From positions 236,651 through 300,650 of the forward strand of contig JAUNUY010000002.1 in assembly GCA_030537935.1 (NCBI GenBank): a stretch of 64,000 nt of DNA. The letters run 5' to 3'. Position 1 is the stretch's first letter; the number at the start of each line of letters is the position of its first letter. Both the position numbers and the translations under genes were made by a program. Positions 26,026 to 34,047 of this stretch are shown here, one piece after another. The notes below the pieces were generated by a model, which made no database searches, was not told the DNA's origin, and was given only the letters and a program-made list of their open reading frames with translations. The DNA is from Eubacteriales bacterium (GTDB lineage: Bacteria; Bacillota; Clostridia; Lachnospirales; Lachnospiraceae).

Positions 26026-26913
26026 TCACTTTTTGTTCTGACGTGTCGCGGCCGCCGCCAATTCCGCGGGCGTGAAATGGTATACTTTATCACAAAAATG
26101 ACAGTTCACCGTAATCGGTTCACCCGCATCCGCCATCTCTTGCAATTCCGTCGATGACAAAGAAAATACCGCTCGTTCCACTCGTTCCCTGTCACAATCA
26201 CAACGATAGACCGTTTCCACCGTTTCCATTACCTCCGGCATCAAGCCGTCCAGGACACGACGCATCAGCGTCTCCGTCCCTGCCGCATCCGCCGCCAACA
26301 AGTCCGTTACGGACGGAATCTCCGCCAGGTTTTTCTCCAGTCGGGCAATTACGGTTTCATCCGCCGAAGGCAACAGCTGAACAATGAAGCCGCCCGCCAC
26401 GCGCACACTCGCATCCTCGCGGTCCATCAAGACGCCCGCCCCCACGGCGGAAGGCGTCTGCTCCGAGGTTGCAAAATAGTAAGTCATGTCATCCCCGATC
26501 TCGCCGGTTAACAGCGGTGTCGTGGAATGATAGGGTTCCTTCAAACCCAAATCTTTCATAACGGTCAGCGTTCCGTTACCGAGTGCGCCGCCCACGTCCA
26601 ACTTCCCGTCCGGCCGGGCATAGCCTTGAAAATCATTTCGGTATACGTAGCCTTTCACATGGCCGTCCGCACCCGCGGTCACCAACAGACCGCCCATGGG
26701 ACCGTCCCCGTCCATCTTGACCGTCAAAAGATCATCCGGTGACTTCATCATCAACCCCATGATACTGCCACAGGTCAACAGGCGACCTAGGGCGGCACAT
26801 GCCACGGGATTCAGCCCGTGCATTTGACGAGCCGTTTCCGCCATGTCCGTCGTCCGGGCAAAAAAGGCGCGAATACTCTTATCACCCGTAATTACTCTAT
26901 CTATCGTGGCCAT
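26026..26913 (-). CDS. hslO: Redox-regulated chaperone Hsp33
   Basis: 295 residues. The C-terminal zinc/redox switch has Cys238 and Cys240 (CDC) and Cys271 and Cys274 (CHFC), the CxC...CxxC pattern. The N-terminal domain begins MATIDRVITGDKSIRAFFAR and has the family stretch GPMGGLLVTAGADGHVKGYV. Oxidation of the cysteines releases zinc and activates holdase activity. The start at 26913 matches the family N-terminus; a longer reading frame extends upstream but overlaps the SEC-C gene and has no homology. It follows that gene immediately, so the two are probably co-transcribed. Confidence 0.93.
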   Translation of the reverse strand: MATIDRVITGDKSIRAFFARTTDMAETARQMHGLNPVACAALGRLLTCGSIMGLMMKSPDDLLTVKMDGDGPMGGLLVTAGADGHVKGYVYRNDFQGYARPDGKLDVGGALGNGTLTVMKDLGLKEPYHSTTPLLTGEIGDDMTYYFATSEQTPSAVGAGVLMDREDASVRVAGGFIVQLLPSADETVIARLEKNLAEIPSVTDLLAADAAGTETLMRRVLDGLMPEVMETVETVYRCDCDRERVERAVFSLSSTELQEMADAGEPITVNCHFCDKVYHFTPAELAAAATRQNKK

Positions 26914-26914
26914 A

Positions 26915-27418
26915 TTACCGTCCGCAACACTTCTTGTATTTTTTACCGCTGCCACAGGGACAGGGATCGTTTCGACCAACCTTGTTCTCGTTGACGACGG
27001 TACCGGACTTCCGCTGTTCGAGGTAAAGTTCCTTCCGCTTCTTCTCCGGGAAGATGGCATCCCACTCTTCCAGCTCATAGAGCCAGTCGGCGCGCGCTTC
27101 CACCATATCCTTGTATAATTGCTCCAGGTCGACGCTAAAGTCAATGACCGTATCTTCCGTCATCGTCTCCACATCGACGGGATGTACCAGACTACCACTG
27201 ATACCGTCCACGAAACCGGTCGCATAAAATACGTCCATGTCATACGCTGCCGCAAAATCTTTCAGAGACAGCTTCGGCAACTTATCCGGTTCCGCCAAAA
27301 AGCGACGGTACACCGCCTGCTCTTTTAGAAAATAGGGTTGCCAAAAATCCTGTCCGCCTCGTACTTCATTAACTTCCTTCGAATAGGCGACATCGCGCCA
27401 TTTTTTCAATAAACTCAT
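26915..27418 (-). CDS. SEC-C motif protein (hypothetical, 167 aa)
   Basis: 167 residues. The C-terminal SEC-C zinc motif, [19 protein letters not shown] (about 148-166), has the three conserved Cys and the CCG ending found at the SecA C-terminus and in many small proteins. The rest is helical and acidic-rich, with no catalytic motif that I recognise. The SEC-C motif usually binds zinc and sometimes SecB or ribosomes. It lies between proS and hslO, co-oriented, 18 bases after proS begins its leader side. The function is unknown. Confidence 0.85.
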   Translation of the reverse strand: MSLLKKWRDVAYSKEVNEVRGGQDFWQPYFLKEQAVYRRFLAEPDKLPKLSLKDFAAAYDMDVFYATGFVDGISGSLVHPVDVETMTEDTVIDFSVDLEQLYKDMVEARADWLYELEEWDAIFPEKKRKELYLEQRKSGTVVNENKVGRNDPCPCGSGKKYKKCCGR

Positions 27419-27436
27419 CGTTTTCCTCTCCCGGGC

Positions 27437-28873
27437 CTAATATGCCTTACCCCAATATACTTTTTTCTTTGCCGGCTTACCGCAACAGATGCAAACGTCG
27501 TCAATCGGTTCCTGATCGAATGGCATGCATCGACTGGTAACGGTCAAATCGTCCTTGATTTTATCTTCGCAAGCCTCATCACCGCACCACATGCCGATGG
27601 CAAAGCCCGTTTTCTCCTCACTGAAGCGACGCAATTCTTCGTAATTATGCACCTCGGTCATATGTGCGTCCAAGAATGCTTTCGCTCGCTCATACATATC
27701 ACGTTGCATGGTCTCGATGGTCCGCGCCAGAACGGTCGACAGTTCCGCCAAGGGGACGAATTGCTTCTCCCGCGTATCCCGCCGTACGATAACACATTGC
27801 GCCTTCTCGATATCCTTTGGACCGATTTCGATGCGTAGCGGTATTCCCTTGATTTCCTGCTCGGCAAACTTCCATCCCGGACTCTTGTCCGATGTATCGA
27901 TGTCCACCCGGAAATCCGCCTTCAAACCGTCCATCAATGCATACGCCTTATCCAACACGCCTTCCTTATGCTGCGCAATCGGAACAATCATCACCTGCGT
28001 CGGTGCCAGTACCGGCGGTAAAACGAGACCGTCATCATCGCCGTGCACCATGATGACCGCACCGATGAGCCGCGTACTCACGCCCCAGGACGTCTGGTGC
28101 ACGTAAGCCGGCTTATTCTCCTTATCCATGTAAGTGATATTAAAGGCCTCCGCAAACCCCGTACCGAAGTTGTGGCTCGTACCGGACTGCAGCGCCTTGC
28201 CGTCTTTCATCAACGCCTCAATCGTATACGTCGCTTCCGCACCCGCAAATTTCTCCTTGTCCGTCTTTCGGCCCTTCACCATGGGAATCGCCAACACTTC
28301 TTTGCAAAAGTCCGCATAGCAGTTCAACATGTCGATGGTTTCCGTCTGCGCTTCTTCCGCCGTGGCATGAGCCGTATGCCCCTCCTGCCACAGGAATTCC
28401 GCACTGCGTAAAAACGGACGCGTCGTTTTTTCCCAACGCACGACGCTGCACCACTGATTGTATTTTTTCGGCAAATCCCGATACGACTGAATCTCTTTCC
28501 GGTAATGTTCGCAGAACAACGTTTCCGATGTCGGACGGATACAGAGCCGCTCCGTCAATTCCTCCTCGCCCCCGTGCGTCACCCAGGCTACCTCGGGTGC
28601 GAAGCCTTCCACATGGTCCTTCTCCCGCTGGAGCAGGCTTTCCGGAATAAACATGGGCATATATACGTTTCGATGTCCCGTCTCCTTAAAGCGGCGATCC
28701 AACTCCGCCTGAATCCGTTCCCAGATGGCAAATCCGTTCGGCTTGAAAATCATACAGCCTTTGACGCCGGAATAGTCCATCAACTCCGCTTTCTTTACAA
28801 CATCCGTATACCATTGCGCAAAATCCTCCGCCATGGGTGTGATGTCCTCTACCATCTTCTTCTCTTTACTCAT
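27437..28873 (-). CDS. proS: Prolyl-tRNA synthetase, archaeal/eukaryotic-type (ProS type 3)
   Basis: 478 residues. Class II motifs are visible: motif 2 around [21 protein letters not shown] and motif 3 with [20 protein letters not shown]. The anticodon-binding domain follows from about residue 285 ([12 protein letters not shown]). A C-terminal zinc-ribbon-like domain has Cys residues near [12 protein letters not shown] and [12 protein letters not shown], and the protein ends in WGKAY, which marks the short archaeal/eukaryotic form without the INS editing domain. It charges tRNA-Pro. ATG at 28873 has AAGGAG seven bases upstream. It lies 11 bases after a DUF5711-type gene. Confidence 0.94.
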   Translation of the reverse strand: MSKEKKMVEDITPMAEDFAQWYTDVVKKAELMDYSGVKGCMIFKPNGFAIWERIQAELDRRFKETGHRNVYMPMFIPESLLQREKDHVEGFAPEVAWVTHGGEEELTERLCIRPTSETLFCEHYRKEIQSYRDLPKKYNQWCSVVRWEKTTRPFLRSAEFLWQEGHTAHATAEEAQTETIDMLNCYADFCKEVLAIPMVKGRKTDKEKFAGAEATYTIEALMKDGKALQSGTSHNFGTGFAEAFNITYMDKENKPAYVHQTSWGVSTRLIGAVIMVHGDDDGLVLPPVLAPTQVMIVPIAQHKEGVLDKAYALMDGLKADFRVDIDTSDKSPGWKFAEQEIKGIPLRIEIGPKDIEKAQCVIVRRDTREKQFVPLAELSTVLARTIETMQRDMYERAKAFLDAHMTEVHNYEELRRFSEEKTGFAIGMWCGDEACEDKIKDDLTVTSRCMPFDQEPIDDVCICCGKPAKKKVYWGKAY

Positions 28874-28884
28874 CCTCTGTCTCC

Positions 28885-30093
28885 TTACCATCGGAAGCCG
28901 GGCCGCTTCACCCGCAACACCTTGCTTTCCAATACCACCATATATTCGTATCGACCGACTTCTTCGACGGCCTGAATCCGTTCATCAAATGTAAATCTGA
29001 AGCGGAGAAACCCGTTCCGCGTATAACCGGTCATCTGCTTCCCGTTCAATAAAACCATCGTATCATCCGTAAGTGCGATATCCGTATAGAACTCCTGAAA
29101 CTGCCGATGTGCACGGGGTTTGAAATCCGTGTCATACCGAATCACCGCCGACGCGCCGTCTTCTTTTCCAATTTCGTAAATTCCGTCTTGACGGATAAAA
29201 ATCCGACTCATGCCGGGTGTCACCGCCCGTTCCGAAAGAAGAACTTCACCGCCCTTTTCCGCGAACTTATACACTTTCTCGTCACTGAAGGCGAAGGCCT
29301 CCCCGTTATTCGCGTAGCGAATCTTCGGAATCATACTCTCATCAAAACGAAAATCGGCAATCTTCGCATCAGCCAAATTATCCGACTTTGTCGTAAAGTC
29401 GTAAAAAAATACATTCGAACAGTAACTTTGTCCGTCCACATGTAACTGCACGATGGCAAAGCGGTCCCCCGCCGGACTGAAGGTGAAGTCCAATGGGATT
29501 CCGCCGCCGTCCATGACCGCACGCATCTCTTTTATATTCGTACCGTCCGGCTGATAAAAATTGATATAGCTGTCTGTCCGATCCGTGCTCAATACGGCAA
29601 CCTCACCGTCGGGTCGGACCCGGCAGCGCTCGATATTGCGAACGGCATGGAATATCTCACCCGCCCCCGTCTCATCAAACGGCAGGACCGTATTGCCCGC
29701 AATATCCACCATTGCACCGTGACGCCCGGCAATCTCCACCTGCGGATTCCGGACGGTGTATCGTGCTGTCCAAACCATTTCGTCATCCGCATTGTAATAA
29801 GTGATACCGTTATTACCATAAGCAATCATGCCATCGGCAAACCGACGGTAGCGAGCCGCCTCCGACCCGTCCCCCGCAGGACCTTCCTCGATAATCGGCG
29901 TCGTATAGCAACGGAATGCCGAATAAACACCGGACAAAACAAGAAGCATTACACTTAAAAATAAGGCAATGCTCGCTCCGATTTTACGTCTTGTTATTTT
30001 CTTCCGTCGTCTCGAATCTATGCTGAGCTCGGCACGATTTTCCGTGCCGAGCTGCCGTTGTTTTCCATAACGTTTCCGACTACTCTCCGGCAT
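28885..30093 (-). CDS. DUF5711-like membrane-anchored protein
   Basis: About 402 residues. A basic cytoplasmic N-terminus (Arg/Lys-rich to residue ~38) is followed by one membrane helix (about 37-57) and a large extracellular domain. That domain is built of repeated beta-strand segments such as [19 protein letters not shown], as in the beta-propeller-like DUF5711 family. No catalytic motif is seen. The start is uncertain: I chose the ATG at 30093, which overlaps the stop of the coiled-coil gene by 14 bases, but no strong ribosome site is visible, and an upstream in-frame ATG is possible. The function is unknown. It is in an operon with the coiled-coil membrane protein and proS. Confidence 0.7.
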   Translation of the reverse strand: MPESSRKRYGKQRQLGTENRAELSIDSRRRKKITRRKIGASIALFLSVMLLVLSGVYSAFRCYTTPIIEEGPAGDGSEAARYRRFADGMIAYGNNGITYYNADDEMVWTARYTVRNPQVEIAGRHGAMVDIAGNTVLPFDETGAGEIFHAVRNIERCRVRPDGEVAVLSTDRTDSYINFYQPDGTNIKEMRAVMDGGGIPLDFTFSPAGDRFAIVQLHVDGQSYCSNVFFYDFTTKSDNLADAKIADFRFDESMIPKIRYANNGEAFAFSDEKVYKFAEKGGEVLLSERAVTPGMSRIFIRQDGIYEIGKEDGASAVIRYDTDFKPRAHRQFQEFYTDIALTDDTMVLLNGKQMTGYTRNGFLRFRFTFDERIQAVEEVGRYEYMVVLESKVLRVKRPGFRW

Positions 30094-31150
30094 AGTATTG
30101 TACCCGTGCTTCCTCCACATTGCCGGCATCACCATGTTCAATTTTTTCCGCCAAATCGGTCAGGCACTCGATACTCCGCAAATCTTCCGGGAGCTGGTCG
30201 TCATAATTTTGCCGTACGAAATCTCTGAGCCGGTTCCGATTCTTACGGGTCTCGTCCAGCTCCTTGGCCTTTTCTTCCACCTGTTTGATACCGTTGCGTA
30301 CCTCCTCGGCATAGTGCTCGCGAATATTCGCTTCCATCTCCTTAGCCGTCTTGGCTTCAAATTCATGCAACTTGGCATCCTTCTCCAGCAGTTGATTCTC
30401 CAACAGTTTCCTCAACTCCGCCAACCGTTCGTCAAAGGACTTCAAATCATAGATACCTTCCCGCGGGTCATTCCGTACTTTTTCCGCATTGGCGGCCATG
30501 ATACGTTCATTATTCTGCATTTTATCATAAATCTGACGGCTTTCCTCGAGGTAGCGCATGTTCGTGGTCACGTAATTACTTTTGATGATATAAATCAGTG
30601 CATATACGGCCGAAAACAGAATGAAAAAAATCCATTGCACATTGTCGGGAATCAGAAAACGGAGCAACAACAATACCAGCGCCGTCAGACCGAACACGAT
30701 GGCCCCGGCGATGGCGCACTCCTTCGCGCCCTTTGGCGTCAACAGGGTAAAATACAGTCTGCTGTTGGACTTTACGGAAACCTTATGTTTTTCCGACAAG
30801 CTGTTCAGCTGTTCATCCAGACCGCGATTCGCGATAATCAACGACTCATTCGTCTCGTCAATCCGCTTTCTAACCTGTTTTTCCTTACTTTTTTTCCGAC
30901 GTCCTTCTTCCGACTTTATCTCTTTCTGGATTTCGTCAAATCGCTCTCCGTACATCCTTTCGATGTTACGACGGGACTCCGAGATTTTTTTATTGATTTC
31001 ATGCTCTATCCCGGCTTCAAAGGAAGTCTGTCTTTTTCGAAAACTCTCCGCCTCTTTTTCCAGCTTTTGCACACGCTCTTCATAGTCATTCAACTTCTTT
31101 TTATTGTGAATGGCGTCCAACAGCCATTTTCTTCCTTTATCGGCAAGCAT
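30080..31150 (-). CDS. Coiled-coil protein with two central membrane helices
   Basis: 356 residues, not recognised. A long charged helical region (about 18-125, rich in Glu/Lys/Arg) is followed by two membrane helices (about 145-166 and 171-190) and a second coiled-coil (about 200-330). The layout suggests a membrane-hairpin protein with both ends in the cytosol. ATG at 31150 follows GGAGG. A strong promoter (TTGAAA-N17-TATAAT) lies upstream and makes it the first gene of a run with the DUF5711-like protein and proS. It could be structural or a sensor; I do not assign a function. Confidence 0.75.
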   Translation of the reverse strand: MLADKGRKWLLDAIHNKKKLNDYEERVQKLEKEAESFRKRQTSFEAGIEHEINKKISESRRNIERMYGERFDEIQKEIKSEEGRRKKSKEKQVRKRIDETNESLIIANRGLDEQLNSLSEKHKVSVKSNSRLYFTLLTPKGAKECAIAGAIVFGLTALVLLLLRFLIPDNVQWIFFILFSAVYALIYIIKSNYVTTNMRYLEESRQIYDKMQNNERIMAANAEKVRNDPREGIYDLKSFDERLAELRKLLENQLLEKDAKLHEFEAKTAKEMEANIREHYAEEVRNGIKQVEEKAKELDETRKNRNRLRDFVRQNYDDQLPEDLRSIECLTDLAEKIEHGDAGNVEEARVQYYAGE

Positions 31151-31197
31151 ACGATATCCTCCGTTTTCTTCCGTTAATATCCGTCACTGTCACATAA

Positions 31198-31226
31198 ATT
31201 ATATAGGAATCATAAACAAGTTTCAA
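31198..31226 (-). promoter_or_regulatory. Promoter TTGAAA-N17-TATAAT before the coiled-coil gene operon
   Basis: -35 TTGAAA at 31221-31226 and -10 TATAAT at 31198-31203 on the minus strand with a 17-base spacer, about 50 bases before the ATG at 31150. Confidence 0.8.
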
Positions 31227-31348
31227 GCACTTTACCGGTCATTGTCTACTTTTCCCCGGCAACGTCAACTGCAATATCCATGTCACGGACCGGCCGCCGG
31301 ATGCAAACTGCAAACGCTTCGCACCGGATTGCCCGCCATAACTGAAAT

Positions 31349-31372
31349 GACCGCACATTCTCATGTGCGGTC
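31349..31372 (-). terminator. Terminator-like hairpin after the HAD phosphatase gene
   Basis: Arms GACCGCACAT and ATGTGCGGTC pair perfectly over ten bases around a 4-base loop, just past the stop codon of the HAD gene. The following T run is weak. Confidence 0.6.
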
Positions 31373-31398
31373 CCTATCTCATCCGTTATCCGGCAATA

Positions 31399-32037
31399 TC
31401 AGCAAATGATGTCTAAAATCTCAGGTAGACGGTCGACGGATGCATCCGCTTGCCGAACGGTCGTTTCCGCACCGAAACCGTAGGTCACCAAAATACAGTC
31501 CATGCCGACACTTCGCGCACCCTCCAAATCGAAAATCGTATCTCCGATCAGCACCGTCGTCACCGGAGAGGGTTGTTGAAAGCGTCCCAACACATAGGAT
31601 AAAACCTCCGCCTTTCGGCCCCTGTCACGATCGTGAATGCTGCCGCCGATGACCTCAAAATATCCGTCAAGACCTTGCTCCCGGAGAATCTGTTCCGCCA
31701 TCGGCTCCGGTTTGGATGTCGCCAAACCGATTCGCTTGCCACGTTCATATAACCCCGCCAATGTCTCCTCAACCCCGGGATAAAGGTCGTACATGTGGAT
31801 GCCCTCGGGAATATAACGTTTTCTATAGGCCGCTACCGCTGCCGCCGCCTCCTCCTCATTCATCCCCGCATATTTCATAAATGAATCGGTCAAGGGCGGG
31901 CCGATGAAGAGCGGGAAGTCCTCCTCCGCCACTTGAAAACCCGTTTCCGCAAGGGCATACTCCACACAATATCGGATGCCGCGATATGAGTTGATTAACG
32001 TACCGTCCAAGTCAAACAGGATGATGTCCTTTTTCAT
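31399..32037 (-). CDS. HAD family phosphatase, phosphoglycolate phosphatase-like
   Basis: 212 residues. HAD motif I is FDLDGTLINS (about 8-17), motif II is GLATSKPEP, and motif III/IV is VLIGDTIFDLEGA. The cap-region stretch FPLFIGPPLTDSFM is typical of the Gph/PpaX branch. It is likely a small-molecule phosphatase, with phosphoglycolate or pyrophosphate as candidate substrate; the substrate cannot be read from sequence. It overlaps the TadA gene by 26 bases and is the last gene of a DUF1858-tadA-HAD run, so translation is coupled. Confidence 0.85.
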   Translation of the reverse strand: MKKDIILFDLDGTLINSYRGIRYCVEYALAETGFQVAEEDFPLFIGPPLTDSFMKYAGMNEEEAAAAVAAYRKRYIPEGIHMYDLYPGVEETLAGLYERGKRIGLATSKPEPMAEQILREQGLDGYFEVIGGSIHDRDRGRKAEVLSYVLGRFQQPSPVTTVLIGDTIFDLEGARSVGMDCILVTYGFGAETTVRQADASVDRLPEILDIIC

Positions 32038-32527
32038 GTCTTCGCCTCAATTTCCTGAAAAAATCACTAATCAATGCCGAGCACTCCGCCTCCAGCACCC
32101 CGGTCTCCACAACGGCCTGATGATTGAACTTCGGCTCCGCCAGAAGATTCATCACCGATCCGCCACATCCCGCCTTGGGATTGACGGCCCCGATTACCAC
32201 CCGGTCAACCCTCGCCTGTACCAGCGCACCGGCGCACATGGGGCAGGGTTCCAAGGTAATATACACCGTACACCCTTCCAATCGCCAGTCACCTGCCCGC
32301 TTACACGCCTTCTTCAAGGCCAAAATCTCGCAGTGATGTAAGACATTGGCATCCTTTACCCGTCGGTTATAGGCTCGTGCGATAATTTCCCCGTTACGTA
32401 CGATGACGCACCCGACGGGTACGTCATCATTGGCAAGTGACTTCTTCGCCTGCCGATATGCTTCGCGCATAAAGCGTAAATCCTCCGCTTCGGGCGGCTT
32501 ATTATCTGGTTGCTTCATAATACGCAT
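32012..32527 (-). CDS. tadA: tRNA-specific adenosine deaminase TadA
   Basis: 171 residues. It deaminates adenosine 34 to inosine in the wobble position of tRNA-Arg(ACG), and that very tRNA is encoded at 33.6 kb. Zinc site: His65-Cys66-Glu67 (normally HAE) and PCPMC with Cys95 and Cys98. Glu67 is the proton shuttle, so catalysis should be possible, but the middle residue is Cys instead of Ala, which is unusual. The long C-terminal part includes VMNLLAEPKFNHQAVVETGV as in typical TadA. The start is uncertain: ATG at 32527 or 32518, neither with a good ribosome site; it overlaps the DUF1858 gene. Confidence 0.92.
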   Translation of the reverse strand: MRIMKQPDNKPPEAEDLRFMREAYRQAKKSLANDDVPVGCVIVRNGEIIARAYNRRVKDANVLHHCEILALKKACKRAGDWRLEGCTVYITLEPCPMCAGALVQARVDRVVIGAVNPKAGCGGSVMNLLAEPKFNHQAVVETGVLEAECSALISDFFRKLRRRHEKGHHPV

Positions 32528-32705
32528 TCAACGCACTGATTAAATCATCCGCATCAATACCGTGTACCATGGCCGCCTCTTCAAGCGTCTCCTGCGTGGA
32601 CGCATGGCAACCGACACAATGCATTCCCGCATTCATCAAAATGGGGATGAATCCGCTGTCTAAATTTAACAGCTCCTGAATGGTCATATCCTTTGTGATC
32701 TTCAT
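32502..32705 (-). CDS. DUF1858 domain protein (hybrid-cluster-protein-associated redox disulfide type)
   Basis: 67 residues. The DUF1858 pattern is complete: TKDMTIQELLNLDSGFIPIL then MNAGMHCVGCHASTQETLEE, where CVGC is the redox-active pair. Family members (TIGR03980 type) are thought to form a redox disulfide and often neighbour hybrid cluster proteins. ATG at 32705 follows AAGGAGG; an in-frame ATG 36 bases earlier has no site. It overlaps tadA by 26 bases, so it is the first gene of that run. Confidence 0.88.
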   Translation of the reverse strand: MKITKDMTIQELLNLDSGFIPILMNAGMHCVGCHASTQETLEEAAMVHGIDADDLISALNAYYEATR

Positions 32706-32814
32706 TGCATTCCTCCTTATTAAAATATTCATAACTGCCAATGTCAGTGATGATGATATTATATATAATTTTCAAACGTTCGTAAAGGGGCGACGGCACA
32801 GACTGTACCGCTAT

Positions 32815-33525
32815 TTACCAGCCGCCGTCAAAGCCGATTCGTTGTCCCGTCATATAAGCGGGCGCCGCCAAGAGTGTCCGAATGAATGCGGCACACTCCG
32901 CCGGCGTACATTGTCGGCCGACGGGGATTTCCGCCTCCACGGCGGCAACCTCTCCGGCATCCAGGTGGGCGTTCATCTTTGTATTGACCATGCCCAAGTC
33001 AACCGCATTCACGGCAATGCCGGACGGTGCCACTTCTTTCGCCAGTGCCCGTGCGAAACTGTCCAAACCGCCCTTGGCCGCACTGTATGCAACCTCCATA
33101 CCGGCACCTTCCCGTGCCCATATGGACGAAACGAAAAGCATGCGACCGCTCTTTCCGGCAATCATCCCGGGTAGGATGGCCTTCGTTAACAGGAAGGCCG
33201 AGGTCAAATTGACGCCGATGACCCGCTCCCAGTCCGACCGAGTCATATCCTGCACCAAACCGATATGTGCCGCACCCACCGTATGAATGAACTGACCGAC
33301 CGGTTGTCCGTCCGACAGACATGCCTCGGCAAACCGGGTCACGACCGCTTCATCGGCCAGGTCCCCCATGAAGCAACGTGCCGCCGGTGTCCCCGTCCGT
33401 TCGCGCAATCGTCGCATGGCCGCTTCATTTTTATAGCCCAACAGAATCAACTCGTGCTCCGGCGCCAATGCCTCGGCAATCGCAAATCCGATATCACCCG
33501 TCGCGCCACTGATAACCGTTCGCAT
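32815..33525 (-). CDS. SDR family oxidoreductase (FabG-like)
   Basis: 236 residues. The Rossmann motif GATGDIG (7-13), the NVG-type segment as IHTVGAAHIG, catalytic Ser in FVSSIWA, and Tyr-xxx-Lys in YSAAKGGLDSF are all present. The second half matches 3-oxoacyl-ACP reductase-like proteins with GMVNTKMNAHL and TGQRIGFDGGW at the end. It would reduce a ketone with NAD(P)H. The substrate is open: fatty acid or other keto compounds. ATG at 33525 follows AGGAGG; the reading frame extends further upstream without a site. Confidence 0.88.
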   Translation of the reverse strand: MRTVISGATGDIGFAIAEALAPEHELILLGYKNEAAMRRLRERTGTPAARCFMGDLADEAVVTRFAEACLSDGQPVGQFIHTVGAAHIGLVQDMTRSDWERVIGVNLTSAFLLTKAILPGMIAGKSGRMLFVSSIWAREGAGMEVAYSAAKGGLDSFARALAKEVAPSGIAVNAVDLGMVNTKMNAHLDAGEVAAVEAEIPVGRQCTPAECAAFIRTLLAAPAYMTGQRIGFDGGW

Positions 33526-33558
33526 AGATCCTCCTGAAGAATTCTTGAAAAATAAAAA

Positions 33559-33581
33559 AAGAGAATGCTTCACATTCTCTT
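33559..33581 (-). terminator. Terminator of the tRNA-Tyr/Leu/Arg cluster
   Basis: Arms AAGAGAATG (33559-33567) and CATTCTCTT (33573-33581) pair perfectly, followed by a seven-T run on the minus strand directly past tRNA-Arg. Confidence 0.85.
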
Positions 33582-33583
33582 AC

Positions 33584-33657
33584 TGTACGCTAGAGGATTC
33601 GAACCCCCGACCTTTTGGTCCGTAGCCAAACGCTCTATCCAGCTGAGCTAAGCGTAC
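33584..33657 (-). tRNA. tRNA-Arg(ACG)
   Basis: 74 bases; acceptor GTACGCT/AGCGTAC, anticodon loop CTACGGA (ACG, read as ICG after TadA deamination), T-loop TTCGAAT. The CCA end is not encoded. Confidence 0.95.
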
Positions 33658-33688
33658 CTACCGTATGACAGCCTCCGGCTGTCATGCC

Positions 33689-33774
33689 TGCCGGCGACCG
33701 GAATCGAACCGGTACGGGATTTAACTCCCGCAGGATTTTAAGTCCTGTGCGTCTACCTATTCCGCCACGCCGGC
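33689..33774 (-). tRNA. tRNA-Leu(TAA)
   Basis: 86 bases with a long variable arm; acceptor GCCGGCG/CGCCGGC, anticodon loop CTTAAAA (TAA), T-loop TTCGATT. CCA is not encoded. Confidence 0.95.
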
Positions 33775-33782
33775 TCAATCAA

Positions 33783-33864
33783 TGGATGGAGGAGGATTCG
33801 AACCTCCGAAGCAACTTGCAACAGATTTACAGTCTGCCCCCTTTGGCCACTCGGGAATCCATCC
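33783..33864 (-). tRNA. tRNA-Tyr(GTA)
   Basis: 82 bases with a long variable arm; acceptor GGATGGA/TCCATCC, anticodon loop CTGTAAA (GTA), T-loop TTCGAAT. CCA is not encoded. Confidence 0.95.
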
Positions 33865-33977
33865 GTGAACACACTAGTAATTTATACCACACATCCCGCC
33901 GATTTGCAAGCCTTTTTTTCCTTATTCAACGCTTTCCGTATAATTGTCCCACTCCTGCCGGTCCTTCCGCCGTTTAC

Positions 33978-34006
33978 TTGACTTTCCCGATTTTAGCGAG
34001 TACAAT
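33978..34006 (+). promoter_or_regulatory. glgB promoter, TTGACT-N17-TACAAT
   Basis: -35 TTGACT at 33978-33983 and -10 TACAAT at 34001-34006 with a 17-base spacer, about 40 bases before the glgB ATG. Confidence 0.8.
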
Positions 34007-34047
34007 TTTAACAGAACGAGCATGCTGCCTGAACAGGGGGTAAATTA

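Noticed and set aside
26914..27144. N-terminal extension of Hsp33 by 77 residues
   Set aside because: The extension is a shifted frame of the SEC-C protein gene and has no similarity to Hsp33; the family start is at 26913.
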